This document shows, piece by piece, positions 44,305-53,125 of a stretch of DNA of 64,000 nt. The notes below the pieces were generated by a model, which was not told where the DNA came from, did not search any database, and saw nothing but the letters and a program-made list of their open reading frames with translations. The position numbers and the translations under genes are program-made. How positions within the stretch are numbered: the stretch's first letter is position 1; the number at the start of each line of letters is the position of its first letter. The DNA comes from Rummeliibacillus pycnus_A (GTDB lineage Bacteria > Bacillota > Bacilli > Bacillales_A > Planococcaceae): contig NZ_CP132291.1 in NCBI RefSeq assembly GCF_044359855.1, positions 186,001-250,000 of the forward strand. Reading direction: 5' to 3'.

Positions 44305-44632
44305 TAGTAAGCACTCCTTAGTTGAAATATAAATTTAACAAATATTCTACCATATTTATCTATTATATAACAGAGAAATATATATAAATTTAAAAAATAT
44401 AAATAAGTTCATTTAAAGCTTGAAGTATAGTATACATCGATTTTAGAAGTATCATATTCCGAAAAAATCAAGTATTAGTGTGAATTTTCATAAAAAATTA
44501 AATTATTTGTGAAGTATTTTGTCGAAATTTGTTATACTATTAAGGTGGGAAAATTCATGAGTCTTTATTACCGGATTAAAGTTAATAAATATAGTATTTA
44601 TTACTGTGAGGCTTAGAAGGGAAAAGAATAAA
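44305..44632. other. divergent intergenic region
   Basis: About 330 AT-rich bases between the aminotransferase and chemoreceptor. I looked for sigma-D boxes (TAAA-15-GCCGATAT) and did not find a convincing match. No gene is visible. Confidence 0.5.
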
Positions 44633-46612
44633 ATGGGTAAAACAATTAAGTGGAAAATTATAAGTACAGTTATTTTACTGGTTGCTGTAGGATTAGTTTT
44701 ACTGAATATTGTCAGTACATATACAGTAAATAAAAAAACAGATGCTAGTTTAATCGACCAGAGTCAAGTAATGGTAACTGAAATGTCTTCATCAATTGAA
44801 AATTATCTTGGTAACTATGAAAAAGGTCTTATTCAATTTTCTAAATCAAGTGAAGTTCTTAATAATAAAGGCAAGTCATCTAAAAAAATCTTAAATGGAA
44901 AGTTCAATGATTTCTTATCAATCTATGACTCAACAACTTCTGTATACTATGCACAAACGAACCGACATTTAGATATTATGCCCGAAGTTGATTTAGGTTC
45001 TGATTTTGATCCTACATCACGAGATTGGTATAAAAATGCTTCCAATAATCCAGATAAAGTATATTGGACTGCTCCATATATTGATCAAGCAACAAAGGAA
45101 TATACGATATCTGCTGCAAAAGCCGTAGTGAAAGATGGCGAAGTTATTGGTGTAGTAGGGACTGATATTTTGTTATCAAACTTATCAAAAGAAATTTCTA
45201 AAAGGGAACTTGGGTTTAATGGTTATCCGGTTATTATCGGAAACAATGGTACAGCAATTGTACATCCGACAAAATCTGGTCAAGATTTATCAAAATATTC
45301 ATATGTCAAAAAAATGTTTGATAGCAGTAAGGAAAAAGGCGTTGTATATGATGATGAAGGAGGTAAATCGTACATAACTATTTACAATACCTTACCTAAC
45401 TTAAAGTGGAAAATTGGGGCAGTTTATGATGAAGGGCAAATTCACAAAACAGCTACAGATATCCGAAATATCTTTGTTATTGTTTCAATTATTCTATTAG
45501 GTATCCTTTTTGCTGCACTAGTAGGAGTTATTGCCAAAATTACAAAACCAATAGGTGCATTAAGAAAGTTAATGGATCAAGTTGCAAACGGTGATTTAAC
45601 CGTCCATTCACGATACAAAGGCAATGATGAAGTGGGACAACTGTCACAAGATTTCAACAAAATGACAGAAAATATGAATTCAATTATACGAGTTGTAAAA
45701 GATTCATCTTTTGAAGTGAATGATAACTCTATCAAATTAAATTCTTTAGCTGAGGAGACCAATGCTTCAAGTGAAGAAGTTACGGCTGCAATAGGTGAAA
45801 TTGCTGAAGGTGCAAGTAATTCTGCGGGTCGTGCAGAAACTGCTGGCGAACATGCGCATTCATTAAGCATCCAAATTAATGATATTCACGAAAAAGCTAT
45901 TGGCATGAAGGTTATCGCAGAAGAAGCACAACAAGTAAATAAAGGCGGCCAAATGCAAATAAATAAATTACAATCCACATTCGCTGAGTCAGAAAATAGT
46001 ATGTCAGAAATGGCGAATGTAATATTGGCATTGGAAAGTAAAATCAACTCAATTAATAGTGTTATGCAAACAATAATGGATATTTCAAATCAAACAAATT
46101 TATTGGCACTTAACGCTAGTATTGAAGCAGCAAGAGCAGGAGAACATGGAAAAGGCTTTGCTGTCGTAGCAGAAGAAGTTCGAAAATTAGCAGAGCAATC
46201 AGCAACGGCAACTGAAGAGGTTCGAGAAACTGTCAATGCATTACAATTAGAATCAAAACAAGTAACAGAACAAATGATAGTAACCAAAAAAACTTTCCAA
46301 TCACAAAATGAAGTGGTGGAAATCACAAGTGAAACTTTTGGTAATATTTCGAATCTAGTTCTTCGTCTTGAAGAATCAATCTCAGAAGTTACTAAAGATG
46401 TATTAGAAGTAACGAATTTTAAAGATGAAGTAGTTGATATTATTCAACTAATGGCAGCAACTTCTGAAGAAACAGCAGCAGCATGTGAAGAAGTAAGTGC
46501 CTCTTCAACAGAACAATTAAATGCGATCGAATCGGTTTCGGTATCTGCCGAAAACTTAACTCAATTAAGTGAAAATCTTTCAAAAGCCGTTAAAAAATTT
46601 AATATAGATTAG
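44633..46612 (+). CDS. methyl-accepting chemotaxis protein with dCache sensor
   Basis: A 659-residue membrane receptor. TM1 (about 8-28) and TM2 (about 281-303) enclose an extracellular double-Cache domain of about 250 residues, including SRDWYKNASNNPDKVYWTAP and SAAKAVVKDGEVIGVVGTDI. Those match the first Cache with amino acid/organic ligand sites. HAMP follows (GDLTVHSRYKGNDEVGQL), then the signalling hairpin QTNLLALNASIEAARAGEHG and predicted methylation segments. ATG 44633 is preceded by AAGGG; the frame also opens nine codons upstream at a GTG. Closest known relatives are B. subtilis McpA/McpB/TlpA. The ligand is unknown. Confidence 0.92.
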   Translation: MGKTIKWKIISTVILLVAVGLVLLNIVSTYTVNKKTDASLIDQSQVMVTEMSSSIENYLGNYEKGLIQFSKSSEVLNNKGKSSKKILNGKFNDFLSIYDSTTSVYYAQTNRHLDIMPEVDLGSDFDPTSRDWYKNASNNPDKVYWTAPYIDQATKEYTISAAKAVVKDGEVIGVVGTDILLSNLSKEISKRELGFNGYPVIIGNNGTAIVHPTKSGQDLSKYSYVKKMFDSSKEKGVVYDDEGGKSYITIYNTLPNLKWKIGAVYDEGQIHKTATDIRNIFVIVSIILLGILFAALVGVIAKITKPIGALRKLMDQVANGDLTVHSRYKGNDEVGQLSQDFNKMTENMNSIIRVVKDSSFEVNDNSIKLNSLAEETNASSEEVTAAIGEIAEGASNSAGRAETAGEHAHSLSIQINDIHEKAIGMKVIAEEAQQVNKGGQMQINKLQSTFAESENSMSEMANVILALESKINSINSVMQTIMDISNQTNLLALNASIEAARAGEHGKGFAVVAEEVRKLAEQSATATEEVRETVNALQLESKQVTEQMIVTKKTFQSQNEVVEITSETFGNISNLVLRLEESISEVTKDVLEVTNFKDEVVDIIQLMAATSEETAAACEEVSASSTEQLNAIESVSVSAENLTQLSENLSKAVKKFNID

Positions 46613-46624
46613 TGAGTCTTTTTC

Positions 46625-46872
46625 AAAAAATTCACGAACATTAAATGGTCTATTGTTATATGCCATATTTATTAGAACATTATTTATGAAGCGGAAGATG
46701 GCGAGTCCTCGAAAATGCATTCGCATTTCCTTTGTGAGGTGTTGATTCAGTGAAGTCCATTCATTGTCCTGCGACGAAGCTAGCGAAGCGATGCAGGAGC
46801 ACAATGTTTTAGCTTCCGAGGAGGCTCAACGCTCGCTCAGCACGAAAGCGCCATCTGGAGCGGCTTACTAAG
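46625..46872 (+). repeat. dispersed intergenic repeat, copy B
   Basis: About 250 bases after the chemoreceptor gene. It shares long words with copy A (ATTAAATGG, TATTAGAACATT, ATGAAGCGGAA, AATGCATTCGCATTT, GCGATGCAGGAGCACAATGT, GAGGAGGCTC) in the same order. This copy lacks the A-type internal insert and may be the more complete form. No coding frame with a start signal is supported. Confidence 0.75.
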
Positions 46873-47001
46873 TAAATACTTAAAATGAAATATTATACGA
46901 ATTATTGACTTGCTTATTTAGAAAATATTCATATTTTTTAATTAGGAAAGCGTTTATGAAATTGGTTCTAGTACATTAAAAGATTATTAAAATTGAATAA
47001 A

Positions 47002-47036
47002 TAACCCAAACGTTTAAGTCAAACGTTTGGGTTATA
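47002..47036. terminator. perfect hairpin between repeat and riboswitch
   Basis: AACCCAAACGTTT pairs with AAACGTTTGGGTT around a short loop. It probably terminates transcription on the plus strand, though the tail ATATTAC is only modestly T-rich. Confidence 0.55.
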
Positions 47037-47136
47037 TTACTTAAAATGTGTGAAACATCTTATTGCCTATAAAAATAATATGTTTAATAGCCTTTGTAAA
47101 TCAACGTTTATTTAGAAATTTAATTTTCAGAAAAGT

Positions 47137-47165
47137 TTGCATTAATAACATTAACATGTTAGGAT
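47137..47165 (+). promoter_or_regulatory. putative metA promoter
   Basis: TTGCAT (47137-47142) and TAGGAT (47160-47165) are 17 bases apart, 15 bases before the riboswitch. Confidence 0.55.
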
Positions 47166-47179
47166 AATATTAATTACAT

Positions 47180-47291
47180 AACTCTTATCAAGAGAAGCTG
47201 AGGGAAATGGCCCGATGAAGCTTCAGCAACCTCTGCATTGCAGAAAGGTGCTAAGTCCTACAAGACATTCGTCTTGGAAGATAAGAAAAAG
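47180..47291 (+). promoter_or_regulatory. SAM-I riboswitch (S-box)
   Basis: The aptamer starts CTCTTATCAAGAGAAGCTGA and has GGGAAATGGCCCGATGAAGC, CAGCAACCT, GGTGCTAAGTCC and a closing GATAAG paired with CTTATC. This order is the S-box core. When SAM is bound, the terminator forms and stops transcription before metA. Confidence 0.93.
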
Positions 47292-47304
47292 AAGCTCAGA
47301 TTTT

Positions 47305-47341
47305 AAACCTCTTTTCTTATCATAGAAAAGAGGTTTTTATT
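47305..47341 (+). terminator. riboswitch expression-platform terminator
   Basis: AAACCTCTTTTCT and AGAAAAGAGGTTT pair perfectly and are followed by T-rich sequence. An anti-terminator would use the 5' arm with the aptamer's P1 strand. Confidence 0.85.
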
Positions 47342-47366
47342 TTAATATGAAAAGGAGTGTTCACGA

Positions 47367-48275
47367 ATGCCAATTAATATTCCAATAGATCTACCTGCCA
47401 CAGAACTTTTAAAGAAAGAAAAAATCTTCGTAATGGATGAGGATCGTTCAAATAGCCAAAATATACGTCCGTTAAATATAGCAATCTTAAACTTAATGCC
47501 TCAAAAAGAGAAAACAGAATTACAGCTTCTTAGATTACTAGGAAACACACCATTACAAACAAATGTAACGTTTTTAAACACTGCAACACATGAATCAAAA
47601 AATGTTAGCAAATCCCATTTAGAAACATTCTATACAACATACGAAGAAGTAAAACATCGAAGATTTGATGGTCTTATTATTACCGGGGCACCAATCGAAT
47701 TAATGGAGTTTGAAGACGTCGACTTTTGGGATGAGATTCAAGCGATAATGGATTGGTCAAAATCAAATGTTACCTCCGTATTGCATATCTGTTGGGGGGC
47801 ACAAGCAGCACTTTATCATCACTTTGGAATTGGAAAGTTTCCATTACCAGAGAAATGCTCGGGAATTTATCAACATACTGTGAATGATTCAACAATTAAA
47901 TTATTAAGAGGTTTTAATGATGTATTTACAGCACCCCATTCACGGAACACTTCCGTTTCACTTGAAGAAGTTGAAGCACATCCAGATCTAACTGTATTAT
48001 CAGCTTCAGATGAAGCTGGGCTATTTATGGCTATTTCAAACGATGAAAAATTAATAATGGTGACTGGACATTTAGAATATGATGCGGACACATTGAAGGA
48101 AGAATACGAAAGAGATGTTGCAAAGGGTTTAGATATTGCCGTTCCAGAACATTACTTCCCGAACGATGATCCTACAAAAACACCATTAAATATATGGCGT
48201 TCACATACACATCTATTATTTTCAAATTGGTTAAACTACTACGTTTACCAAGAAACACCATATGAATGGGAATAA
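47367..48275 (+). CDS. metA: homoserine O-acetyltransferase, MetA type
   Basis: A 302-residue enzyme of the MetA fold that activates homoserine in methionine synthesis. Cys142 in HICWGAQAA is the nucleophile; His is in TGHLEYD, with Glu in the same motif. Residue 111 is Glu (TGAPIELMEF). In this family Glu at that place goes with acetyl-CoA and Gly with succinyl-CoA, so it is predicted to be an acetyltransferase despite the usual succinyl annotation. Transcription is under the S-box. AAAGGAGTG lies upstream. No other met gene is adjacent. Confidence 0.93.
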   Translation: MPINIPIDLPATELLKKEKIFVMDEDRSNSQNIRPLNIAILNLMPQKEKTELQLLRLLGNTPLQTNVTFLNTATHESKNVSKSHLETFYTTYEEVKHRRFDGLIITGAPIELMEFEDVDFWDEIQAIMDWSKSNVTSVLHICWGAQAALYHHFGIGKFPLPEKCSGIYQHTVNDSTIKLLRGFNDVFTAPHSRNTSVSLEEVEAHPDLTVLSASDEAGLFMAISNDEKLIMVTGHLEYDADTLKEEYERDVAKGLDIAVPEHYFPNDDPTKTPLNIWRSHTHLLFSNWLNYYVYQETPYEWE

Positions 48276-48402
48276 TGAATTCATTCATAGTTATAGTAGT
48301 GTAAGCGATTCATATTTTAAACATGAACATTATAATAAAAAGAATTTTTCATTTACAGTCGTTGAAAACCCAAGTAGCATTGTTCAATTCACTTCAAAAT
48401 AA
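48262..48402 (+). CDS. possible small ORF coupled to metA, 46 residues
   Basis: ATG at 48262 overlaps the end of metA by 14 bases in another frame and opens 46 codons: MNGNNEFIHSYSSVSDSYFK, then a basic stretch HEHYNKKN and a tail SIVQFTSK. The metA terminator follows five bases after its stop, so it is on the metA transcript. There is no strong ribosome binding site, so coupling is needed. The composition is protein-like, but chance cannot be excluded. Confidence 0.35.
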   Translation: MNGNNEFIHSYSSVSDSYFKHEHYNKKNFSFTVVENPSSIVQFTSK

Positions 48403-48406
48403 TAGT

Positions 48407-48446
48407 TTACCGCTGAGAAATTTCAATATCTTTCAGCGGTTTATTT
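48407..48446 (+). terminator. metA terminator
   Basis: ACCGCTGAGAAA and TTTCAGCGGT form the stem, then TTATTT. Confidence 0.8.
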
Positions 48447-48477
48447 ATGCCCAATTACATAAGTATCTATGATGTTT

Positions 48478-48486
48478 TGCTATAAT
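48478..48486 (+). promoter_or_regulatory. extended -10 promoter of the Tet(M)-like gene
   Basis: TGCTATAAT is an extended -10 element (TGnTATAAT). A good -35 is not visible 17 bases upstream, as is common with extended -10 promoters. The start codon is 39 bases downstream. Confidence 0.6.
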
Positions 48487-48524
48487 AGTTACAATGAATG
48501 GATGTAAGAAATGAGGAACTCATT

Positions 48525-50477
48525 ATGTTTAAAACAATTGGCGTTTTAGCTCATGTTGACGCAGGGAAAACTACTTTTTCTGAACAATTGCTCTATCATA
48601 CAAATAGTATAAAAGAACGTGGACGTGTCGATCACAAAGATGCATTTTTAGATAATCATGCAATTGAACGAGAAAGGGGGATTACCGTTTTTGCTGAGCA
48701 AGGTCGTATCGTTATCGGGGATGATACATATACAATTATCGATACACCAGGGCATGTCGATTTTTCTCCTGAAATGGAAAGAGCGATTCAAGTTTTGGAT
48801 TACGCAATTGTTATTGTCAGTGCAGTGGATGGTATTGAGGGCCATACAGAAACAGTTTGGCAACTTCTAAGAAAATATAATATTCCTACTTTTATTTTTA
48901 TCAATAAAACGGATCGTGAGGGTGCGAATGTTTCTGAAGTAATGGATGAAATGCAGCAGGAATTATCTCAGAATATTATTTCGATTACAAATCAACTAAC
49001 GGATCATTCAATTTCAGATCAATTATTGGAATTTATTGCAGAACGAGATGAAGAACTATTTGAAAAATATATAGAACAAGATATAAATACTCAACAGTTT
49101 CTAGATATATTTCGCCAATTAATAAAAAATGGAGAGGCATTCCCATGTGCTGAGGGCTCAGCATTAAAGGACATTGGGGTTATGGAATTTTTCGAGCAGC
49201 TTATGACTCTAACTCAAACGAGTTTTAATAGTGAAGTGCCTTTTACTGCAAAAGTTTTTAAGATTCGGCATGATGAAAAAAAGCAGCGGATTATATTTAT
49301 GAAGGCTAAGAAAGGAAAGTTAAAAGTTCGTGATGAACTTCATTTTGGTGAGATTTCTGAAAAAGTAACAGAGATTCGCCTATATAATGGGGAACAATAT
49401 GAGGTTGTGAAAGAAGTACTAGCTGGAGAAATTTTTGCAGTAACAGGCATCACACAAGCCGCAATTGGAGATGTAATCGGAGGAATTGATCCTGATAGTA
49501 AGCAAATCTTTGAACTCATACCTACATTACAATCCAGAGTGATCAATGAAGGTACTGATCATATAAAAGATGTATTAGCTAATTTCAGATTACTAGATGC
49601 CGAAGACCCGTCACTTCATGTTTTATGGAGCGAAAAATTCCAAGAAATTCATGTCCATGTTATGGGCGTTATTCAATTGGAAGTGCTAGTCGAAGTTGTA
49701 AAGGAACGATTTGGACTTCAAGTACATTTTGAAAACCCTCAAATTTTATATATGGAAACAATCGATAATTCAGTATCAGGATTTGGACATTTTGAGCCTT
49801 TGAAGCATTATGCTGAAGTGCATTTGCGTATGGAACCAGCAAAAAGAGGAACTGGAATCCTATTTGAAAATGCATGCCATGCGGATGATTTATCAGTTGG
49901 GCATCAACGATTAATCGAACAGCACATTTTTGAAAGAGAACATCATGGGCTTTTAACTGGATTTCCGATAACGGATATTAAATTTACACTCGTCACTGGG
50001 CGAGCCCATATTAAGCATACGGAAGGTGGCGATTTCAGGGAAGCAACATATCGAGCTATTCGACAAGGCCTTGAACAAGCTTCAAATAGACTTTTAGAAC
50101 CTTATTATACTTTTAAAATAAAAGCTTCTAGTGAGTTTGTTGGTCGCATGATGACAGATATTCAACAGGCAAGTGGGGAGTTCGAATCACCTAATATAAT
50201 AGAAGGAAAAGTAATTATCAAAGGTCGAGCACCTGTTTCTACTTTTATGAATTACAGTTCAATATTTGCATCATATACAAATGGGAAAGGTGCACTTTCA
50301 TTAACATTTAGTGGCTATGATTCTTGCCATAACAAAGAAGAAGTAATTGCGAAGATTGGCTATAACAAAAATGCAGATCCAGAATATACATCATCAAGCA
50401 TCTTTTGTGCAAAAGGAAAAGGTTATCCAGTACCATGGGAGGAAGCAGAAGCAGTTATGCATTGCTTAAAAAAATAG
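48525..50477 (+). CDS. Tet(M)/Tet(W)-like ribosomal protection GTPase
   Basis: A 650-residue translational GTPase of the TetM/TetO group (EF-G fold). GTP motifs are AHVDAGKTTF, DTPGHVDF, NKTD and the switch sequence IERERGITV. Later domains end with DIKFTLVTGRAHIKHTEGGDFREAT and a domain IV with GYPVPWEEAEA. It resembles the chromosomal group in Bacilli, related to but diverged from acquired Tet(M). Whether it confers tetracycline resistance is not known. ATG 48525 follows GAGGAA; a frame nine codons longer is less likely. No mobile element flanks it. Confidence 0.88.
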   Translation: MFKTIGVLAHVDAGKTTFSEQLLYHTNSIKERGRVDHKDAFLDNHAIERERGITVFAEQGRIVIGDDTYTIIDTPGHVDFSPEMERAIQVLDYAIVIVSAVDGIEGHTETVWQLLRKYNIPTFIFINKTDREGANVSEVMDEMQQELSQNIISITNQLTDHSISDQLLEFIAERDEELFEKYIEQDINTQQFLDIFRQLIKNGEAFPCAEGSALKDIGVMEFFEQLMTLTQTSFNSEVPFTAKVFKIRHDEKKQRIIFMKAKKGKLKVRDELHFGEISEKVTEIRLYNGEQYEVVKEVLAGEIFAVTGITQAAIGDVIGGIDPDSKQIFELIPTLQSRVINEGTDHIKDVLANFRLLDAEDPSLHVLWSEKFQEIHVHVMGVIQLEVLVEVVKERFGLQVHFENPQILYMETIDNSVSGFGHFEPLKHYAEVHLRMEPAKRGTGILFENACHADDLSVGHQRLIEQHIFEREHHGLLTGFPITDIKFTLVTGRAHIKHTEGGDFREATYRAIRQGLEQASNRLLEPYYTFKIKASSEFVGRMMTDIQQASGEFESPNIIEGKVIIKGRAPVSTFMNYSSIFASYTNGKGALSLTFSGYDSCHNKEEVIAKIGYNKNADPEYTSSSIFCAKGKGYPVPWEEAEAVMHCLKK

Positions 50478-50522
50478 AAAAAGGTGTTAATTGGTGAAAA
50501 ATGGCCAATTAGCACCTTTTTA
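50478..50522 (+). terminator. terminator of the Tet(M)-like gene
   Basis: AAAAAGGTGTTAATTGG and CCAATTAGCACCTTTTT pair around a short loop with one mismatch. Confidence 0.85.
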
Positions 50523-50655
50523 ATATGAAATTATCTTAAGTATTAAATCTGGATTATTCATATTTATTCCAATAAATTATCTAGGCAATTTTAGCAGTTG
50601 TATATTGGGTTTAGAGTTAATAAATAATCTAGTTTAAAATAATATTTTAATATAG

Positions 50656-50693
50656 AAAAAGAAAAAGAAGAACTTCATCCCGGATGATGTTCT
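50656..50693 (-). terminator. terminator of tRNA-Lys
   Basis: On the minus strand AGAACATCATCC and GGATGAAGTTCT pair with one mismatch and run into TTCTTTTTC. Confidence 0.75.
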
Positions 50694-50703
50694 CCTTTAG
50701 GTA

Positions 50704-50777
50704 TGGGCGTAGTGGGGGTCGAACCCACAACCCCCTGATTAAGAGTCAGGTGCGCTAGCCAATTGCGCCATACGCCC
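50704..50777 (-). tRNA. tRNA-Lys (anticodon CTT)
   Basis: Acceptor GGGCGTA/TACGCCC, anticodon arm CCTGA/TCAGG with loop CTCTTAA, T loop TTCGACC, discriminator A. CCA is not encoded. It is isolated; most Bacilli use the UUU anticodon, and a CUU species is an additional one. Confidence 0.92.
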
Positions 50778-51103
50778 GTATGCCGTATAACGTAACCATC
50801 GTAACGCTATATTCTTATAATGTCAAGAGTAATGGTAAAAATCTACCTGCTCTTATTTTCAGCTTAAGTATTTGAAGTTTTACAATTCAACTATAATTCA
50901 ATTGCAAATAAAATGTCTGTTATAGAAGTACTTGAAAGTGAGTTTGTTACATAAATATTAAGATGATTACACTCTGGAATATTATTGGTTTTATGTTTAT
51001 ATATATTACTATATAAGGTAAAATATATAAAATATGATTTATTTAGTATAATAATTAAGAGATCAACTTATAAATGTAAAATTAAAGATTTTAGGAGGAA
51101 AAT

Positions 51104-52372
51104 ATGAAAAAGCTATGGATTTTACTTGTTATGGTGATTTTGTTAACTGGTTGTGGTTCGACAAAAGATGGAAATAAGGAGGCTGGTCAGATGAATGAAA
51201 AATTTCTAGGTGATTGGGCAGGTGAGATCGAAATACCACAATCACCATTGACGATTAATTTGAAGCTTGATAAAAATGACGGTTCTTTATCTGTCCCAGA
51301 ACAAGGATTAAAGAATTATCCTTTTGAAAACATTACTTATGATGGCAACGATTTAGATATAATGATTAATTTACAAGGTTCCAAAATCAAAATCATAGGA
51401 AAATTGAAGAAAGATATAATTGAAGGTACGCTAATACAGAATGGTCAAACATTTGCGATTAAATTAAAGCCATTTGAAGAACAACCTTTATTGTATGAAG
51501 AAATTTCTGTTCCAGTTGAAAAGGGACAACTGAAAGCTGCATTAGAAAAACCTACTAAAAACGAAAAGTCTTACCCAGTAGCGATTATTATTTCAGGTTC
51601 AGGCGCAACAGATAAAGATGGTAATACTGCTGGAATGGGGAAAAACGATAGTTTGAAGATGTTAGCTGAAGGACTTGCAGACAAGGGAATCGCTTCCATT
51701 AGATATGATAAACGTGGGGTTGGTGAGAACACTTCTTTAATTAAAAAGGAAGAAGATTTATCAATAGAACAATATGTAGATGATGTGTTGAAAATCGTAG
51801 CATATATAAAATCAAATCAGCAATTCAAAGAAATTTACATTATCGGACATAGTGAAGGTTCACTAATAGGTATGCTTGCAGCAAGGAATGCAGATATAGC
51901 TTCATTTATATCGCTTGCAGGTGCAGGTAGACCTGCAGATAAACTGTTATTAGAACAATTAGAAGGGCAATTACCACCTGCATTAATGACAGAAACAAAA
52001 GATGTAATAACTTCTTTAAAAAATGGGAAAACCGTCCAAAATGTATCAACAGAGCTTCAAGCATTATTTAGACCTTCAGTACAACCCTACTTAATGTCAT
52101 GGATGAAATATGATCCGTCAAAAAGTATTCAGAATGTAAAGTCTCCTGTTTTAATTATTCAAGGCACAAATGATTTACAGGTATCTAAGAAAGATGCACA
52201 GGCATTAAAAGCGGAAAAAAATGAAGCAAAATTAGTATACATAGATGGGATGAATCATGTATTAAAAAATGCTCCGGCTGATAGAGCGGGGAATTTTGCT
52301 ACTTATACGAATCCAAAGTTACCGTTACATGACGAGCTTGTTCCGTCGATAGTAAAATTTATCACTAAATAA
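51104..52372 (+). CDS. alpha/beta-hydrolase lipoprotein
   Basis: A 422-residue lipoprotein (lipobox LLTGC, Cys17). An N-terminal region (about 25-130) with beta-type repeats (DWAGEIEIPQSPLTINLKLD, FENITYDGN) is followed by an alpha/beta-hydrolase domain. The catalytic triad is visible: GHSEGS (nucleophile), QGTNDLQV (Asp) and GMNHVLK (His), plus IRYDKRGVGEN before it. It is probably an esterase acting on the outside; the substrate is unknown. A GGAGG lies upstream of the ATG. Terminator at 52401. Confidence 0.85.
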   Translation: MKKLWILLVMVILLTGCGSTKDGNKEAGQMNEKFLGDWAGEIEIPQSPLTINLKLDKNDGSLSVPEQGLKNYPFENITYDGNDLDIMINLQGSKIKIIGKLKKDIIEGTLIQNGQTFAIKLKPFEEQPLLYEEISVPVEKGQLKAALEKPTKNEKSYPVAIIISGSGATDKDGNTAGMGKNDSLKMLAEGLADKGIASIRYDKRGVGENTSLIKKEEDLSIEQYVDDVLKIVAYIKSNQQFKEIYIIGHSEGSLIGMLAARNADIASFISLAGAGRPADKLLLEQLEGQLPPALMTETKDVITSLKNGKTVQNVSTELQALFRPSVQPYLMSWMKYDPSKSIQNVKSPVLIIQGTNDLQVSKKDAQALKAEKNEAKLVYIDGMNHVLKNAPADRAGNFATYTNPKLPLHDELVPSIVKFITK

Positions 52373-52400
52373 AGGATTCAATATTCAATTGAATAAAAGA

Positions 52401-52437
52401 TGATTACTGAACTGACAAGTACAGTAATCATTTTTTT
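52401..52437 (+). terminator. terminator of the hydrolase gene
   Basis: TGATTACTG and CAGTAATCA arms with a T run. Confidence 0.85.
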
Positions 52438-52527
52438 ATATTATTTTGAAAACTATATTGTGTTTTTACATCCAAGAGAGTAATATTATGGGAAATATTA
52501 TGACTCTTTCGAAATGAGGTGTATAAT

Positions 52528-53085
52528 ATGAAACTTGTTTTACTATTTGGCCCACAGGCAGTAGGAAAGATGACCGTTGGACAAGAGCTAGAGAAAATTA
52601 CACAGTTAAAGCTATTCCATAATCATATGACAATTGATTTATTAGAACCGTTTTTTGGATTTACTCCAGAAATGTGGAGATTAACAACACATTTTAGAGA
52701 AGAAATTTTTAAATCATTTTCACAGAGCGATCAATTCGGCATGATTTTTACATTTGTTTGGGCATTTGATTTAATAGAAGATTGGGATTTTATTGAGAAA
52801 ATATGTGATATTTTCAGCTCGAATGGAGCGGAAATTTACTATGTAGAATTAGAAGCAAATGTTGAAGAAAGGCTAAAACGAAATGTATCGCCAAATAGGC
52901 TTGAGCATAAACCGACAAAGAGAAATATTACTCAATCTGAAGCACACCTTCTAAGCAGTATTGAACAATATAGATTGAATTCCAACGAAGGTGAAATCAA
53001 ACAAGAAAATTATTTGAAGATTAACAATTCAAATTTAGCTCCAGATAAAGTAGCACAGATGATTAAAAAAAGGTTTGAACTCTAA
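52528..53085 (+). CDS. P-loop kinase-like protein
   Basis: A 185-residue nucleotide-binding protein. The P-loop is FGPQAVGKMTVGQEL, followed by LIEDWDFIEK and the basic Arg/Lys region VEERLKRNVSPNRL that may form a lid. It is of the adenylate/shikimate kinase-like class (AAA_33 type), with the small-molecule target unknown. ATG 52528 is preceded by GAGGTG. A short gap (40 bases) separates it from the GNAT gene, so they may be co-transcribed. Confidence 0.7.
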   Translation: MKLVLLFGPQAVGKMTVGQELEKITQLKLFHNHMTIDLLEPFFGFTPEMWRLTTHFREEIFKSFSQSDQFGMIFTFVWAFDLIEDWDFIEKICDIFSSNGAEIYYVELEANVEERLKRNVSPNRLEHKPTKRNITQSEAHLLSSIEQYRLNSNEGEIKQENYLKINNSNLAPDKVAQMIKKRFEL

Positions 53086-53125
53086 TCATATTAAGTAAAA
53101 AAAAGGATGAAAGAAGGTATTTAAA

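Larger units (their letters stand above)
50523..51103. other. intergenic region holding tRNA-Lys
   Basis: Apart from the tRNA, its terminator and the promoter of the next gene (not clearly resolved, AT-rich around 50900-51090) I see no gene. Confidence 0.55.

Noticed and set aside
44305..44632. Sigma-D promoter for the dCache chemoreceptor
   Set aside because: A TAAA box is present near 44500 but the GCCGATAT half is not found at a fitting distance.
46580..46804. Minus-strand frame across the end of the chemoreceptor and repeat copy B
   Set aside because: Covers the repeat; no ribosome binding site; not conserved in copy A by eye.
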